Shown here one piece after another: positions 18,456 through 28,363 of a stretch of DNA of 49,720 bases. The notes beneath the pieces were generated by a model that was not told the origin of the DNA, searched no databases, and was given only the letters and a program-made list of their open reading frames with translations. The DNA lies in the NCBI RefSeq assembly GCF_002237365.1, contig NZ_NMUO01000019.1, positions 1 to 49,720 on the forward strand, read 5' to 3'. The translations under genes and the position numbers were made by a program. Position 1 is the stretch's first letter. Each line of letters starts with the position of its first letter. The stretch is from Zobellella denitrificans (lineage in GTDB: Bacteria; Pseudomonadota; Gammaproteobacteria; Enterobacterales; Aeromonadaceae).

Positions 18456-20171
18456 TCAGGCCTCCTGGGTAACCCGGATCACCTCTTCCACGTTGGTGAT
18501 CCCCTGCAGGGCCTTGTGCAGGCCGTCGCCGTACATGGTCCTCATGCCGTGGCGGATGGCGGCCTCCTGGATCTTGCCGGCGTCGGCGTGGCTCAGCACC
18601 AGCTTGCGGATATCGTCGTTCATGGTGAGCAGTTCCTGGATCGCCAGCCGGCCGTGGTAGCCGGTGCCGGCACAGCGGGCGCAGCCCACCGGCCGGAACA
18701 GGCGGAGGGGCTCGCCCGCCGCCGGCGGCGCCAGTTTCAGCTCCCGCACCAGCTCCGGCAGCGGCTGGTAGCTTTCCTTGCAGTGGGGGCAGAGTACCCG
18801 CACCAAACGCTGTCCGATCACCGCATTGAGGGTGGAGGTGAGCAGGTAGTCCTCCACCCCCATTTCCAGCAAGCGGGTCACGCTGCTGGCGGCGTCGTTG
18901 GTGTGCAGGGTGGACAGCACCAGGTGGCCGGTGAGGGCCGACTGCACGCAGATGCGGGCGGTTTCCAGGTCGCGCATTTCCCCCACCATGATGACGTCCG
19001 GGTCCTGGCGCACGATGGAGCGCAGGGCGCTGGCGAAGCTGAGCCCGATACTCGGCTTGACGTGGATCTGGTTGACCCCCTCCAGCTGGTATTCCACCGG
19101 GTCTTCCACCGTGATCAGCTTGCGCTCCGTGGTGTTGAGCTGGTTGAGGGCGGTGTAGAGGGTGGTGGTCTTGCCGCTGCCGGTGGGGCCCGTGACCATC
19201 AGCATGCCGTGGGGGATCCTCAGCACCTGTTGCAGCCGGGCCTTGGTGTCTTCGGCGAAGCCCAGGGCGTCGAAGTCCAGCACCACGCTTTCCCGGTTGA
19301 GCAGCCGCATCACCAGGCTTTCGCCGTGCATGGTGGGCACGGTGGACACCCGGATATCCAGCTCCATCCCCTGGATCTTCAGTTCGATGCGGCCGTCCTG
19401 GGGCAGGCGGCGTTCGGCGATGTTGAGCCGGGCCATGATCTTGATGCGGGAGATGATGGCCGGGGTCATGTTCACCGGCGGGGCCTCGCTTTCCTGCAGC
19501 ACGCCGTCGATGCGGTAGCGGATCTTGAGCCGGTTCTCGAAAGGCTCCACATGGATGTCGGAGGCGCGCAGATCCACCGCCTTCTGGATGATCAGGTTGA
19601 CCAGGCGGATCACCGGCGCCTCGCTGGCCATGTCCTTGAGCTGGGCGATGCTTTCTTCCGTTTCCTCTTCCTGCTGCACCGCCGAGAGGATGTCGCCCAT
19701 CTTGCTCTGGCCCTCGCCGTAGAGCCGCTCGATGGCGGCGGCGAGCTCCGAGTTCACCCCCACCTGCAGCCGCACCGGCTGGCGGCACATCATGGCCATG
19801 GCCCGGGCGGCGAAGTCGTCCCGGGGATCGACCATGGCCAGCACCAGGGCGTCCGGCTCCTGGCGCAGCGGCATCAGGTGGTGTTCCTTCAAAAAACGGT
19901 AGGACAGGGCCGTGTCCAGTGGCGGGGACAGGGGATATTCCTCGGCGGTGGTGAGCGGCAGCCGGGTCAGCTCGGCCAGGCAGCGGGCCAGTTCCCGCTC
20001 GGAGATCATGCCCAGGTTGAGCAGCAGGGTGGCGAGGCTGCCGCCGTCGGCCTGGCCCTGGCGCATGCGTTCCAGGCGTTGCAATTCCCTTTCGCTGATG
20101 TGGCCCTGTTCGATCAGGGCCTGGCCCAGGCGGCTGTCGTCGGGGGACGAAATCACTTCGTTGGCATCCAT
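18456..20171 (-). CDS. gspE: Type II secretion assembly ATPase GspE
   Basis: Cytoplasmic hexameric ATPase that powers pseudopilus assembly, 571 aa. It has an N1E-type domain (SRLGQALIEQGHISERELQRL) and the N2 domain. The ATPase core follows with Walker A GPTGSGKT, the Asp box (LITVEDPVEYQLEGVNQIHV), Walker B (DPDVIMVGEMRD) and the His box (TGHLVLSTLHTNDA). A zinc-binding CM domain with two CxxC pairs (CPHC and CARC) lies near 460-500. It is the first gene of the 11-gene operon, with GGGGAGC before its ATG. It is transcribed away from gdhA, so its promoter must lie in the shared spacer. Confidence 0.96.
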   Translation of the reverse strand: MDANEVISSPDDSRLGQALIEQGHISERELQRLERMRQGQADGGSLATLLLNLGMISERELARCLAELTRLPLTTAEEYPLSPPLDTALSYRFLKEHHLMPLRQEPDALVLAMVDPRDDFAARAMAMMCRQPVRLQVGVNSELAAAIERLYGEGQSKMGDILSAVQQEEETEESIAQLKDMASEAPVIRLVNLIIQKAVDLRASDIHVEPFENRLKIRYRIDGVLQESEAPPVNMTPAIISRIKIMARLNIAERRLPQDGRIELKIQGMELDIRVSTVPTMHGESLVMRLLNRESVVLDFDALGFAEDTKARLQQVLRIPHGMLMVTGPTGSGKTTTLYTALNQLNTTERKLITVEDPVEYQLEGVNQIHVKPSIGLSFASALRSIVRQDPDVIMVGEMRDLETARICVQSALTGHLVLSTLHTNDAASSVTRLLEMGVEDYLLTSTLNAVIGQRLVRVLCPHCKESYQPLPELVRELKLAPPAAGEPLRLFRPVGCARCAGTGYHGRLAIQELLTMNDDIRKLVLSHADAGKIQEAAIRHGMRTMYGDGLHKALQGITNVEEVIRVTQEA

Positions 20172-20303
20172 ACACTTGCTCCCCTGTTTTCTGGATCAAG
20201 CATAGACCGATTTACCAACGAGCTGGTGGGGCGGGCGGGGAAGCGGCGCGCAAAAAGGAATAAATATTCGCTTTTTTAGCAATAATTATTTACTCGTCAA
20301 CCA

Positions 20304-20332
20304 TTGACCGGATGACTGTATCCATATATCAA
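20304..20332 (+). promoter_or_regulatory. Candidate sigma-70 promoter of gdhA
   Basis: TTGACC (-35) and TATCAA (-10) are separated by exactly 17 bases in the AT-rich spacer between gspE and gdhA. The transcript would have a leader of about 60 bases. On the opposite strand the same spacer must hold the gspE promoter; TTGACG near 20317 is a weak -35 candidate for it. Confidence 0.5.
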
Positions 20333-20364
20333 TACCAGCGGGTCTTAATATGTATCCCAGATGA

Positions 20365-21750
<1,386 letters not shown>

Positions 21751-21774
21751 GCGAGCGGTTCGCTTCACCCCGTC

Positions 21775-21806
21775 TAAAGGCCCGGTATTCCGGGCTTTTA
21801 TTTTTT
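21775..21806 (+). terminator. Rho-independent terminator of gdhA
   Basis: The stem GCCCGG-TATT-CCGGGC, with extra A-T pairs at its base, is followed by TTTTATTTTTT. It lies 25 bases after the gdhA stop, so gdhA and the urt operon are separate transcription units. Confidence 0.92.
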
Positions 21807-21812
21807 CCGGCC

Positions 21813-21870
21813 CGCCCAACTTTGGTGCGGGCCCTGCCTCGCCCTCCCGGTATTGCACCTTTTTGGAGGG
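21813..21870 (+). promoter_or_regulatory. Two NtrC-like half-site elements upstream of urtA
   Basis: Compared with the NtrC consensus (TGCACC, five bases, GGTGCA), position 21854 begins TGCACC-TTTTT-GGAGGG, with a perfect left half. Position 21813 begins a site whose right half is GGTGCG after five bases. They lie about 70-130 bp upstream of the sigma-54 promoter, the usual range for an enhancer. Each is only a half match, so assignment is tentative. Confidence 0.45.
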
Positions 21871-21932
21871 GAAGGGGAGAAAACAGGGTACCCAATAATG
21901 GGTATATCACTGTTTTGGCAGATGCTTCTGTG

Positions 21933-21949
21933 CTGGCACAGCCTTTGCT
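21933..21949 (+). promoter_or_regulatory. Sigma-54 promoter of the urt operon
   Basis: CTGGCAC-AGCCT-TTGCT matches the sigma-54 consensus YTGGCAC-N5-TTGCW at every defined core position, including the invariant GG (-24) and GC (-12). Transcription would begin near 21960, about 40 bases before the urtA GTG. This predicts nitrogen-limitation control through NtrC (inference). Confidence 0.85.
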
Positions 21950-21999
21950 TCAAGCGAAGCAGGCAATCGAAAAAAGTGTTTCAGCACAAGGAGCTTATC

Positions 22000-23310
22000 G
22001 TGAAAAAATCCCTCTGTTATACCGCCCTGCTGGCCGCCGGCCTGGCCACCTTTACCGCTCAGGCCCAGGATGACGTGATCAAGGTCGGGGTGCTGCACTC
22101 CCTGTCCGGCACCATGGCCATCAGCGAATCCACCCTGAAAGACACCGTACTGATGCTGATCGAGCAGCAGAACGCCGCCGGCGGCCTGCTGGGCAGGAAA
22201 CTGCAGCCGGTGGTGGTGGATCCGGCCTCCAACTGGCCGCTGTTCGCCGAGCGGGCGCGGGAACTGCTGGCCCAGGAGAAGGTGGACGTGATCTTCGGCA
22301 ACTGGACCTCGGTGTCGCGCAAGGCGGTGCTGCCGGTGGTGGAAGAGCTGAACGGCCTGCTGTTCTACCCGGTGCAGTACGAGGGCGAGGAATCCTCCCA
22401 GAACGTGTTCTACACCGGCGCCGCGCCCAACCAGCAGGCCATTCCGGCGGTGGACTACCTGATGAAGGAACTGGGCGTGGAGCGCTGGGTGCTGGCCGGC
22501 ACCGACTACGTGTACCCGCGCACCACCAACCGCATCCTCGAGGCCTACCTCAGGGATCATGGCGTGGCCGAGGCCGACATCATGATCAACTACACCCCCT
22601 TCGGCCATTCCGACTGGCAGAACATCGTGGCCGAGATCAAGCGCTTCGGCAGCGCCGGCAAGAAGACTGCCGTGGTGTCCACCATCAACGGCGACGCCAA
22701 CGTGCCCTTCTACCGCGAGCTGGGCAACCAGGGCATCGACGCCGCCGACATCCCGGTGGTGGCCTTCTCGGTGGGTGAGCAGGAGCTGTCCGGCATCGAC
22801 ACCGGACCCCTGGTCGGCCACCTGGCGGCCTGGAACTACTTTATGAGCGTGGATAGCGACGCCAACGGCGACTTTATCGATGCCTGGACCGCCTTTACCA
22901 AGAACGACGACGCCGTGACCAACGACCCCATGGAGGCCCACTTTATCGGTTTCAACATGTGGGCCGAGGCGGTGCGCAAGGCCGGTACCACCGAGGTGGA
23001 CGCGGTAAAGGACGCCATCATAGGGGTGACGGTGCCCAACCTGAGCGGCGGCTACGCCACCATGTTGCCCAACCACCATATCACCAAACCGGTCCTCATC
23101 GGCGAGATCCAGGACGATGGCCAGTTCGAGGTGGTCTGGCAGACCGCGGGTACCGTGATGGGCGACGCCTGGTCCGATTACTTGCCCGGCTCCCGGGATC
23201 TGGTGGCCGACTGGACCGCGCCCATGCGTTGCGGCAACTACAACGTGACCACCGGCAAGTGCGGCGGCAGCCAGGCCGTGGCGGAAGCCCAGGCGGCGCT
23301 GGGGAATTAA
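22000..23310 (+). CDS. urtA: Urea ABC transporter substrate-binding protein UrtA
   Basis: Periplasmic urea-binding protein of the high-affinity UrtABCDE transporter, 436 aa. It has a signal peptide (MKKSLCYTALLAAGLATFTAQAQ) and the family's opening IKVGVLHSLSGTMAISES. UrtA-typical phrases follow: VDPASNWPLFAERARELL, VIFGNWTSVSRKAVLPV, LFYPVQYEGEE, VAAWNYF-like LAAWNYFMSV and a C-terminal RCGNYNVTTGKC cysteine pair. The GTG start has AGGAG seven bases before it; an earlier in-frame start would put 49 residues before the signal peptide. A sigma-54 promoter lies just upstream. Urea itself is assigned from the family; no urease gene is in this window. Confidence 0.93.
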   Translation: MKKSLCYTALLAAGLATFTAQAQDDVIKVGVLHSLSGTMAISESTLKDTVLMLIEQQNAAGGLLGRKLQPVVVDPASNWPLFAERARELLAQEKVDVIFGNWTSVSRKAVLPVVEELNGLLFYPVQYEGEESSQNVFYTGAAPNQQAIPAVDYLMKELGVERWVLAGTDYVYPRTTNRILEAYLRDHGVAEADIMINYTPFGHSDWQNIVAEIKRFGSAGKKTAVVSTINGDANVPFYRELGNQGIDAADIPVVAFSVGEQELSGIDTGPLVGHLAAWNYFMSVDSDANGDFIDAWTAFTKNDDAVTNDPMEAHFIGFNMWAEAVRKAGTTEVDAVKDAIIGVTVPNLSGGYATMLPNHHITKPVLIGEIQDDGQFEVVWQTAGTVMGDAWSDYLPGSRDLVADWTAPMRCGNYNVTTGKCGGSQAVAEAQAALGN

Positions 23311-23588
23311 GCCGGAAGCTGAGAGCGGGAAGCCGGAAGCTTTCTGGCGGATCCCTGCCATGACTTGGGGGTGGCATGCCCCCTTGGGGCGCGGGCGGCC
23401 CGCCCGCATAAGGGGGCACCGGGGTGGGGCAAGGCACGGCGCAACCCGCGATGCCTGTTCTGCCTCGAACCCTTGTAACTCCGCGATGTGGAGGGCTGAT
23501 CCGAGGGTTCGCGCCGTGCGCGAATGCAGGCGGCCCGCCTGCGTTCCATTCTGTGACCCGGAAACCTTGGGAAACAAAGGATAACACC
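23311..23588. repeat. Repeat mosaic between urtA and urtB
   Basis: No gene is visible. The spacer contains a direct repeat GCCGGAAGCT (twice, 20 bp apart) and a hairpin GGGGG-TGGCAT-GCCCCC near 23367. It also has a palindrome GCGGGCGGCCCGCCCGC at 23391, followed by ATAAGGGGGCACCG, which is shared with 33628-33653. A second palindrome GCAGGCGGCCCGCCTGC lies near 23526 and is shared in core with 10035-10061. These look like REP-type elements inserted within an operon. Confidence 0.65.
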
Positions 23589-25187
23589 ATGAAGATATTC
23601 AGGATCCTGATGGTCAGGCTGTGGCTGGTGGCGGGGTTGCTGGCGCCGGCGCTGCCGGTGGCGGCCCAGGTTGATGCCGGCCAGGCCTTGCTCGAGGCGC
23701 TGGACGTGCGCGCCTTCGAGGCCAAGGGCGAGGCCATCGACGCCATTGTCGCCAGCCGGGATCCGCGGGCGCGGGACTGGCTGGCGGCGCTGCTCGACGG
23801 CCGCCTGCAACGCGGCAAGGAAGACCGGCGCTTCGTGCTGGTGATGAGCACCGGCGGCCGGCAGTGGCCGGTGGTCGATGCGCTCAGTCATGAGCCTCTG
23901 GGCAGCCTGGGCCGCCGGGAACTGAGCCGGATCAGCATCAACAACAGCCTGCGCAACCAGTTGCGCAGCGCCCTGGCGGTGCTGGATCTGCACGCGGACG
24001 ACCCGGCCCTGCGGCGGGCCTCGGCCGAGCGGCTGCTGGGCGAGGTGGATGCCGAACTGGCGCCCACCCTGGCGGCGCTGATCCCGGAGGAGGCCGACGG
24101 TCAGACCCGGCGGCGATTGACCCAGGCCCTGGCCATCCACCGGCTGGAGCAGGGCGACATCAGCGCCATCGAGGCGCTGGCCGGCAGCCTGCACAACCAG
24201 GCGCGCATCGCCCTCAACCGGGCGGCACAGGGCGACGACGAGCTGGCCGAGGCGGCCCGCAAGGCGCTGGCCGGCATCGAGCAGAACCTCAGGCTCAACC
24301 GCGCCGCCGAGACCCTCTACTTCGGCCTCAGCCTGGGCTCGGTGCTGGTGCTGGCGGCCATCGGCCTGGCCATCACCTTCGGGGTCATGGGGGTGATCAA
24401 CATGGCCCACGGGGAGTTGATCATGCTCGGCGCCTACACCACCTGGATGCTGCAACAGCTGCTGCCGGGCCAGCCGGGGCTGGCGCTGCTGCTGTCCATT
24501 CCCGCCGGTTTCCTGGTGGCGGCGCTGGCCGGCATCGCCATCGAGCGCGGCGTCATCCGGTTCCTCAAGGGACGGCCGCTGGAAACCCTGCTGGCCACCT
24601 TCGGCGTCAGCCTGATCCTGCAGCAGCTGGTGCGCACCCTGATCTCCCCGCTCAACCGCACCGTGGTCACCCCCGAGTGGATGAGCGGCTCCCTGGTGGT
24701 GAACGACGCCCTGTCGCTCACCCTCAACCGGCTCTATGTGCTGGGCTTCGCCCTGCTGGTGTTCGCCGGCCTGATATGGGTGATGAAGGGCACCCGGCTG
24801 GGGCTGGAGGTGCGCGCCGTGACCCAGAACCGCGCCATGGCCAGGGCCATGGGTATCCGCGCCACCCGGGTGGACATCCTCACCTTCGGCCTGGGCTCCG
24901 GCGTGGCGGGCCTGGCCGGGGTGGCCCTGTCTCAACTGACCAACGTGGGCCCCAACCTGGGCCAGAACTACATCATTGATTCCTTTATGGTGGTGGTGTT
25001 CGGCGGTGTGGGCAACCTCTGGGGCACCCTGGTGGCCGGGCTCTCGCTCGGGGTCGTCAACCAGATCCTGGAGCCCTGGGCCGGGGCCGTGCTGGCCAAG
25101 ATCATGGTGCTGGTGTTCATCATACTGTTTATTCAAAAACGGCCGCGCGGGCTCTTCCCGCAGAAGGGCCGGGCGGCGGAGGCATAA
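23589..25187 (+). CDS. urtB: Urea ABC transporter permease UrtB
   Basis: Inner-membrane permease of the LivH type, 532 aa. A signal-like N-terminus and about 220 residues of helical periplasmic or soluble sequence (HEAT-like, ALLDGRLQRGKEDRRF) precede the permease core. This extension is normal for proteobacterial UrtB. The core begins near 245 with SLGSVLVLAAIGLAITFGVMG and includes NMAHGELIMLGAYTTW, the GIAIERGVIR loop and the EAA-like RAVTQNRAMARAMGI region. About eight membrane helices are visible. AAGGATAAC precedes the ATG. It is separated from urtA by a 278-bp repeat-rich gap but is only 3 bp from urtC. Confidence 0.93.
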   Translation: MKIFRILMVRLWLVAGLLAPALPVAAQVDAGQALLEALDVRAFEAKGEAIDAIVASRDPRARDWLAALLDGRLQRGKEDRRFVLVMSTGGRQWPVVDALSHEPLGSLGRRELSRISINNSLRNQLRSALAVLDLHADDPALRRASAERLLGEVDAELAPTLAALIPEEADGQTRRRLTQALAIHRLEQGDISAIEALAGSLHNQARIALNRAAQGDDELAEAARKALAGIEQNLRLNRAAETLYFGLSLGSVLVLAAIGLAITFGVMGVINMAHGELIMLGAYTTWMLQQLLPGQPGLALLLSIPAGFLVAALAGIAIERGVIRFLKGRPLETLLATFGVSLILQQLVRTLISPLNRTVVTPEWMSGSLVVNDALSLTLNRLYVLGFALLVFAGLIWVMKGTRLGLEVRAVTQNRAMARAMGIRATRVDILTFGLGSGVAGLAGVALSQLTNVGPNLGQNYIIDSFMVVVFGGVGNLWGTLVAGLSLGVVNQILEPWAGAVLAKIMVLVFIILFIQKRPRGLFPQKGRAAEA

Positions 25188-25190
25188 CGC

Positions 25191-26297
25191 ATGTGGTTGA
25201 CCCAACCCCTTAAAGAACGCCAGACCCGGGTTTTTCTGGCGGTGTTGCTGGCGGCCCTGCTGCTGGTGAGCCTGGCCAACCTGCTGCTGCCGGCGGGGCA
25301 CCCGCTGCACGTCTCCACCTATACCGTCACCCTGCTCGGCAAGTACCTGAGCTATGCCCTGCTGGCGGTGGCGGTGGACCTGGTGTGGGGCTACCTCGGC
25401 ATCCTCAGCCTGGGCCATGGCGCCTTCTTCGCCCTGGGCGGCTACGCCATGGGCATGTACCTGATGCGCCAGATCGGCGACCGGGGCGTGTACGGCCACC
25501 CCCAGCTGCCGGACTTTATGGTGTTCCTCAACTGGGACAGCCTGCCCTGGTACTGGGCCGGCTTCGACATGGCCTGGTTCGCCTTTCTGATGGTGCTGCT
25601 GGCACCGGGACTGCTGGCGCTGGTGTTCGGCTTTCTGGCGTTCCGCTCCCGGGTCACCGGGGTCTATCTGTCGATCATCACCCAGGCGCTGACCTTCGCC
25701 CTGATGCTGGCGTTTTTCCGCAACGAGATGGGCTTTGGCGGCAACAACGGCCTCACCGACTTCCGCGAACTGCTGGGCTTCGACCTGCGCGCCGACGCCA
25801 CCCGGGTGGGGCTCTTTATCGCCTCCGGCATCGCCCTGGCGCTGGGCTACTGGCTGTGCCGGGCCATAGTGCTGAGCAAGCTGGGCCGGGTGTGTGTGGC
25901 CTCGCGTGATGCCCAGGCCCGCACCCGCTTTATCGGCTACCGGGTGGAGCGGGTGCAGCTGTTCGTGTTCGTGGTGTCCGCCATGCTGGCCGGGGTGGCC
26001 GGGGCCCTCTACGTGCCCCAGGTGGGCATTATCAACCCCAGCGAGTTCTCGCCGCTGTTTTCCATCGAAATCGTGGTGTGGGTGGCCCTGGGTGGCCGCG
26101 CCACCCTTTACGGCGCGGTGATCGGGGCCCTGCTGGTGAACTACGCCAAGACGGTGTTCACCGGGGTCATGCCCGACGCCTGGCTGTTCGCTCTCGGCGG
26201 CCTCTTCGTGGTGGCCACCGTGCTGCTGCCCAGGGGCATCGCCGGCCTGCTGGCCCGCCGCCGTCCTTCCGCTGCACCCAAGGAGGCAAGCGCATGA
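25191..26297 (+). CDS. urtC: Urea ABC transporter permease UrtC
   Basis: Inner-membrane permease of the LivM type, 368 aa, partner of UrtB. The hallmark phrases are DLVWGYLGILSLGHGAFFALGGYAMGMYL, TGVYLSIITQALTFALML, FGGNNGLTDF and SRDAQARTRFIGYRVERVQL (cytoplasmic coupling loop). Ten or so hydrophobic segments span the chain. The ATG follows the urtB stop by three bases, and the stop overlaps the urtD start as ATGA, so translation is coupled. Confidence 0.94.
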   Translation: MWLTQPLKERQTRVFLAVLLAALLLVSLANLLLPAGHPLHVSTYTVTLLGKYLSYALLAVAVDLVWGYLGILSLGHGAFFALGGYAMGMYLMRQIGDRGVYGHPQLPDFMVFLNWDSLPWYWAGFDMAWFAFLMVLLAPGLLALVFGFLAFRSRVTGVYLSIITQALTFALMLAFFRNEMGFGGNNGLTDFRELLGFDLRADATRVGLFIASGIALALGYWLCRAIVLSKLGRVCVASRDAQARTRFIGYRVERVQLFVFVVSAMLAGVAGALYVPQVGIINPSEFSPLFSIEIVVWVALGGRATLYGAVIGALLVNYAKTVFTGVMPDAWLFALGGLFVVATVLLPRGIAGLLARRRPSAAPKEASA

Positions 26298-27139
26298 ACA
26301 TGTTCAAATCCCTGGCCCGCCGGGATCAGGTGTTCGATTTTATGGTACCCGAGGTGTCGCCGGTGGACGTGCGCCACGGCCCCATCCTTTACCTGGAGGA
26401 CGTGAGCGTGAGCTTCGACGGTTTCAGGGCCATCAACAACCTCAACCTCACCATCGACGACGGCGAGCTGCGTTGCATTATCGGCCCCAACGGCGCCGGC
26501 AAGACCACCATGATGGACATCATCACCGGCAAGACCCGGCCCGACCGGGGCCAGGTGTGGTTCGGCAGCAGGCACAACCTGCTGCGGCTGTCGGAGCCGG
26601 AGATCGCCACGCTCGGCATAGGCCGCAAGTTCCAGAAGCCGACGGTGTTCGAGGAGCTGACGGTGATCGAAAACCTGGAGCTGGCCATGGCCGCCGACAA
26701 GCGGGTGCTGCCCACCCTGGCCGCCCGGCTGAGTTCGGCGCAGCGGGATCGCATCCACGAGGTGGTGGCGCTTATTGGCCTCAAGGCCGCCGCTCACGAG
26801 CTGGCGGGCATCCTCTCCCACGGCCAGAAACAGTGGCTGGAGATCGGCATGCTGCTGATGCAGCGGCCCCGGCTGCTGCTGGTGGACGAGCCGGTGGCGG
26901 GCATGACCGAGCAGGAAATGGAGTTGACCGCCGAGCTGCTGACCAAGCTTGCCGGCAAGGGCAAGCAGTCGGTGGTGGTGGTGGAGCACGACATGGGCTT
27001 CGTGCGCTCCATCGCGCGCAAGGTGACGGTGCTGCACCAGGGCTCGGTGCTGGCCGAAGGCACCATGGACCAGGTATCGAACGACCCGCGGGTGGTCGAG
27101 GTGTACCTGGGGGAAGAAAGCGGCGCCGAGGTGGCCTGA
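26294..27139 (+). CDS. urtD: Urea ABC transporter ATPase UrtD
   Basis: Cytoplasmic ATPase of the LivG type, 281 aa. Walker A is GPNGAGKTT, the Q-loop region is RKFQKPTVFEELT, the signature is LSHGQKQWLEIG (a UrtD-like variant of LSGGQ), and Walker B is LLLVDEPVAG. The H-loop is VVVVEHD. About 35 N-terminal residues precede the ABC domain (FDFMVPEVSPVDVRHG), usual for UrtD. AAGGAGG lies before the ATG. The gene overlaps urtC (ATGA) and urtE (TGATG). Confidence 0.94.
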   Translation: MNMFKSLARRDQVFDFMVPEVSPVDVRHGPILYLEDVSVSFDGFRAINNLNLTIDDGELRCIIGPNGAGKTTMMDIITGKTRPDRGQVWFGSRHNLLRLSEPEIATLGIGRKFQKPTVFEELTVIENLELAMAADKRVLPTLAARLSSAQRDRIHEVVALIGLKAAAHELAGILSHGQKQWLEIGMLLMQRPRLLLVDEPVAGMTEQEMELTAELLTKLAGKGKQSVVVVEHDMGFVRSIARKVTVLHQGSVLAEGTMDQVSNDPRVVEVYLGEESGAEVA

Positions 27140-27837
27140 TGCTGACAGTCGACAAATTGAATCAATTCTACGGCGAAAGCCACACCCTCTGGGATCTGAG
27201 CCTGGACATCCCCCGCGGCCGCTGCACCTGCGTGATGGGCCGCAACGGGGTGGGCAAAACCACCCTGCTCAAGTGCATCATGGGCGAGGTGGCGGCGAAG
27301 AGCGGCAGCATCCGCCTGGACGATGGCACCGAGCTCACCAAAAAGCGGCTGGAGGACAGATCCCGGCTCGGGCTGGGCTATGTGCCCCAGGGCCGGCAGA
27401 TCTTCCCGCTGATGACGGTGGAGGAAAACCTGCGCACCGGCCTGGCGGCCCGGGGCGACGGCCTGCGCCGCATTCCGGAGCGAGTCTACGAGCTGTTCCC
27501 GGTGCTGAGGGAGATGCGCCAGCGCCGGGGCGGGGATCTGTCCGGTGGCCAGCAGCAGCAGCTGGCCATCGGCCGGGCCCTGGTGCTGGAGCCGGAGCTG
27601 CTGATCCTGGACGAGCCGGGGGAGGGCATACAGCCCAACATCGTCGCCGATATCGGCCAGGTGATCCGCCGGCTGATGGCGGAAGACGGCCTCACCGTGC
27701 TGCTGGTGGAGCAGAAACTGCCCTTCGCCCGCAAGTACGCGGATCGCTTCGTGATCCTGGACCGGGGCCGGCAGGTGGCCGAGGGCGGGATCGACGAGCT
27801 GTCCGACGAACTTGTCAAGCGGCACCTGACGGTGTAA
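27139..27837 (+). CDS. urtE: Urea ABC transporter ATPase UrtE
   Basis: Cytoplasmic ATPase of the LivF type, 232 aa. Walker A is GRNGVGKTT, the signature LSGGQQQQLAIGRAL, Walker B LLILDEPGEGIQPN and the H-loop LLVEQ. The text LNQFYGESHTLWDLSLDIPRG at the N-terminus is typical of UrtE. It is the last gene of the operon. No strong terminator follows; instead there is a fragment of the dispersed element described at 48744. Confidence 0.94.
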   Translation: MLTVDKLNQFYGESHTLWDLSLDIPRGRCTCVMGRNGVGKTTLLKCIMGEVAAKSGSIRLDDGTELTKKRLEDRSRLGLGYVPQGRQIFPLMTVEENLRTGLAARGDGLRRIPERVYELFPVLREMRQRRGGDLSGGQQQQLAIGRALVLEPELLILDEPGEGIQPNIVADIGQVIRRLMAEDGLTVLLVEQKLPFARKYADRFVILDRGRQVAEGGIDELSDELVKRHLTV

Positions 27838-27862
27838 TCGGCTTGAAGCGGTAGCGCTATCT

Positions 27863-27935
27863 CTGCGTAGCCACCGCCGTAGCTACCACTGTAGGTGCTG
27901 CTGTAGGTGCCGCTTCAGCCGGCACAAACCGGCAC
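27863..27935 (+). repeat. Partial copy of the CTAG-ended dispersed element
   Basis: From CTCTGCGTAGC to GCCGGCACAAACCGG the sequence follows the 5' internal half of the full element near 48.8 kb, with scattered mismatches. The GTAGGTGC unit appears twice in close succession. Both terminal inverted repeats and the 3' half are missing. The following GTACG ... CGTAC stem (27957-27978) is not part of the element. Confidence 0.6.
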
Positions 27936-27997
27936 CGACTCCGCCGGCACGCCGCAAGTACGTCCATGTAGGCTCGTACATACCATCCCGGCTTTGC

Positions 27998-28363
27998 TCA
28001 GCGCAGGGCCTCGAGCCGCTGCTGCAGGGCGGGGTCGGTCTGCAGCTGGTTGGCAATCTGGTTGTAGTCTTCCACCGACAGGCCCGACTCGGTCACGGCA
28101 TCCACCATGCTTTCGTTGGCTTCCTGCTGGATGACCTGGGCCTGCTCCTGGTTTTCCACCTGGCCCAGTTTGGCCATGGCCTCTTCCTGCAACTGGCTGA
28201 TCTTGTTGAGGGCGGTGGCGAATTTTTCCAACTGGGCGTCATCGATGCTGGCGGCGGGCTGGGCCGCTGCCGGCGGCATGGCGGCATCGGTCTGGGCAAT
28301 CGCCGGAGCCGTGGCCAGCAGCAGGGCGGACAACAGGGCGGAAGCGGTCAGGGTCTTTTTCAT
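27998..28363 (-). CDS. DUF4168 exported protein
   Basis: A small exported protein of 121 aa. It has a signal peptide (MKKTLTASALLSALLLATAPAIAQ) and an Ala/Pro linker. The helical DUF4168 domain follows: LEKFATALNKISQLQEEAMAKL, then VVQQ-like AQVIQQEANESMVDAVTESGLSVEDYNQIANQLQTDPALQQRL. The domain has no established biochemical role. Two adjacent ATG codons are possible; I chose the second, which is six bases after GAGGAG. It is transcribed alone, divergent from the sensor kinase and convergent with the urt operon. Confidence 0.85.
   Translation of the reverse strand: MKKTLTASALLSALLLATAPAIAQTDAAMPPAAAQPAASIDDAQLEKFATALNKISQLQEEAMAKLGQVENQEQAQVIQQEANESMVDAVTESGLSVEDYNQIANQLQTDPALQQRLEALR

Noticed and set aside
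21853-21999. An earlier in-frame start for urtA
   Set aside because: It would run through the sigma-54 promoter and put 49 residues before a perfect signal peptide. GTG at 22000 has AGGAG at the right distance.
23589-24320. An unusual N-terminal domain fused to UrtB
   Set aside because: Proteobacterial UrtB proteins commonly carry this helical extension, so it is normal for the family.
27838-27997. The tandem GTAGGTGC-like units as a short CRISPR or tandem array
   Set aside because: Only two or three irregular units, explained by a partial copy of the dispersed element.
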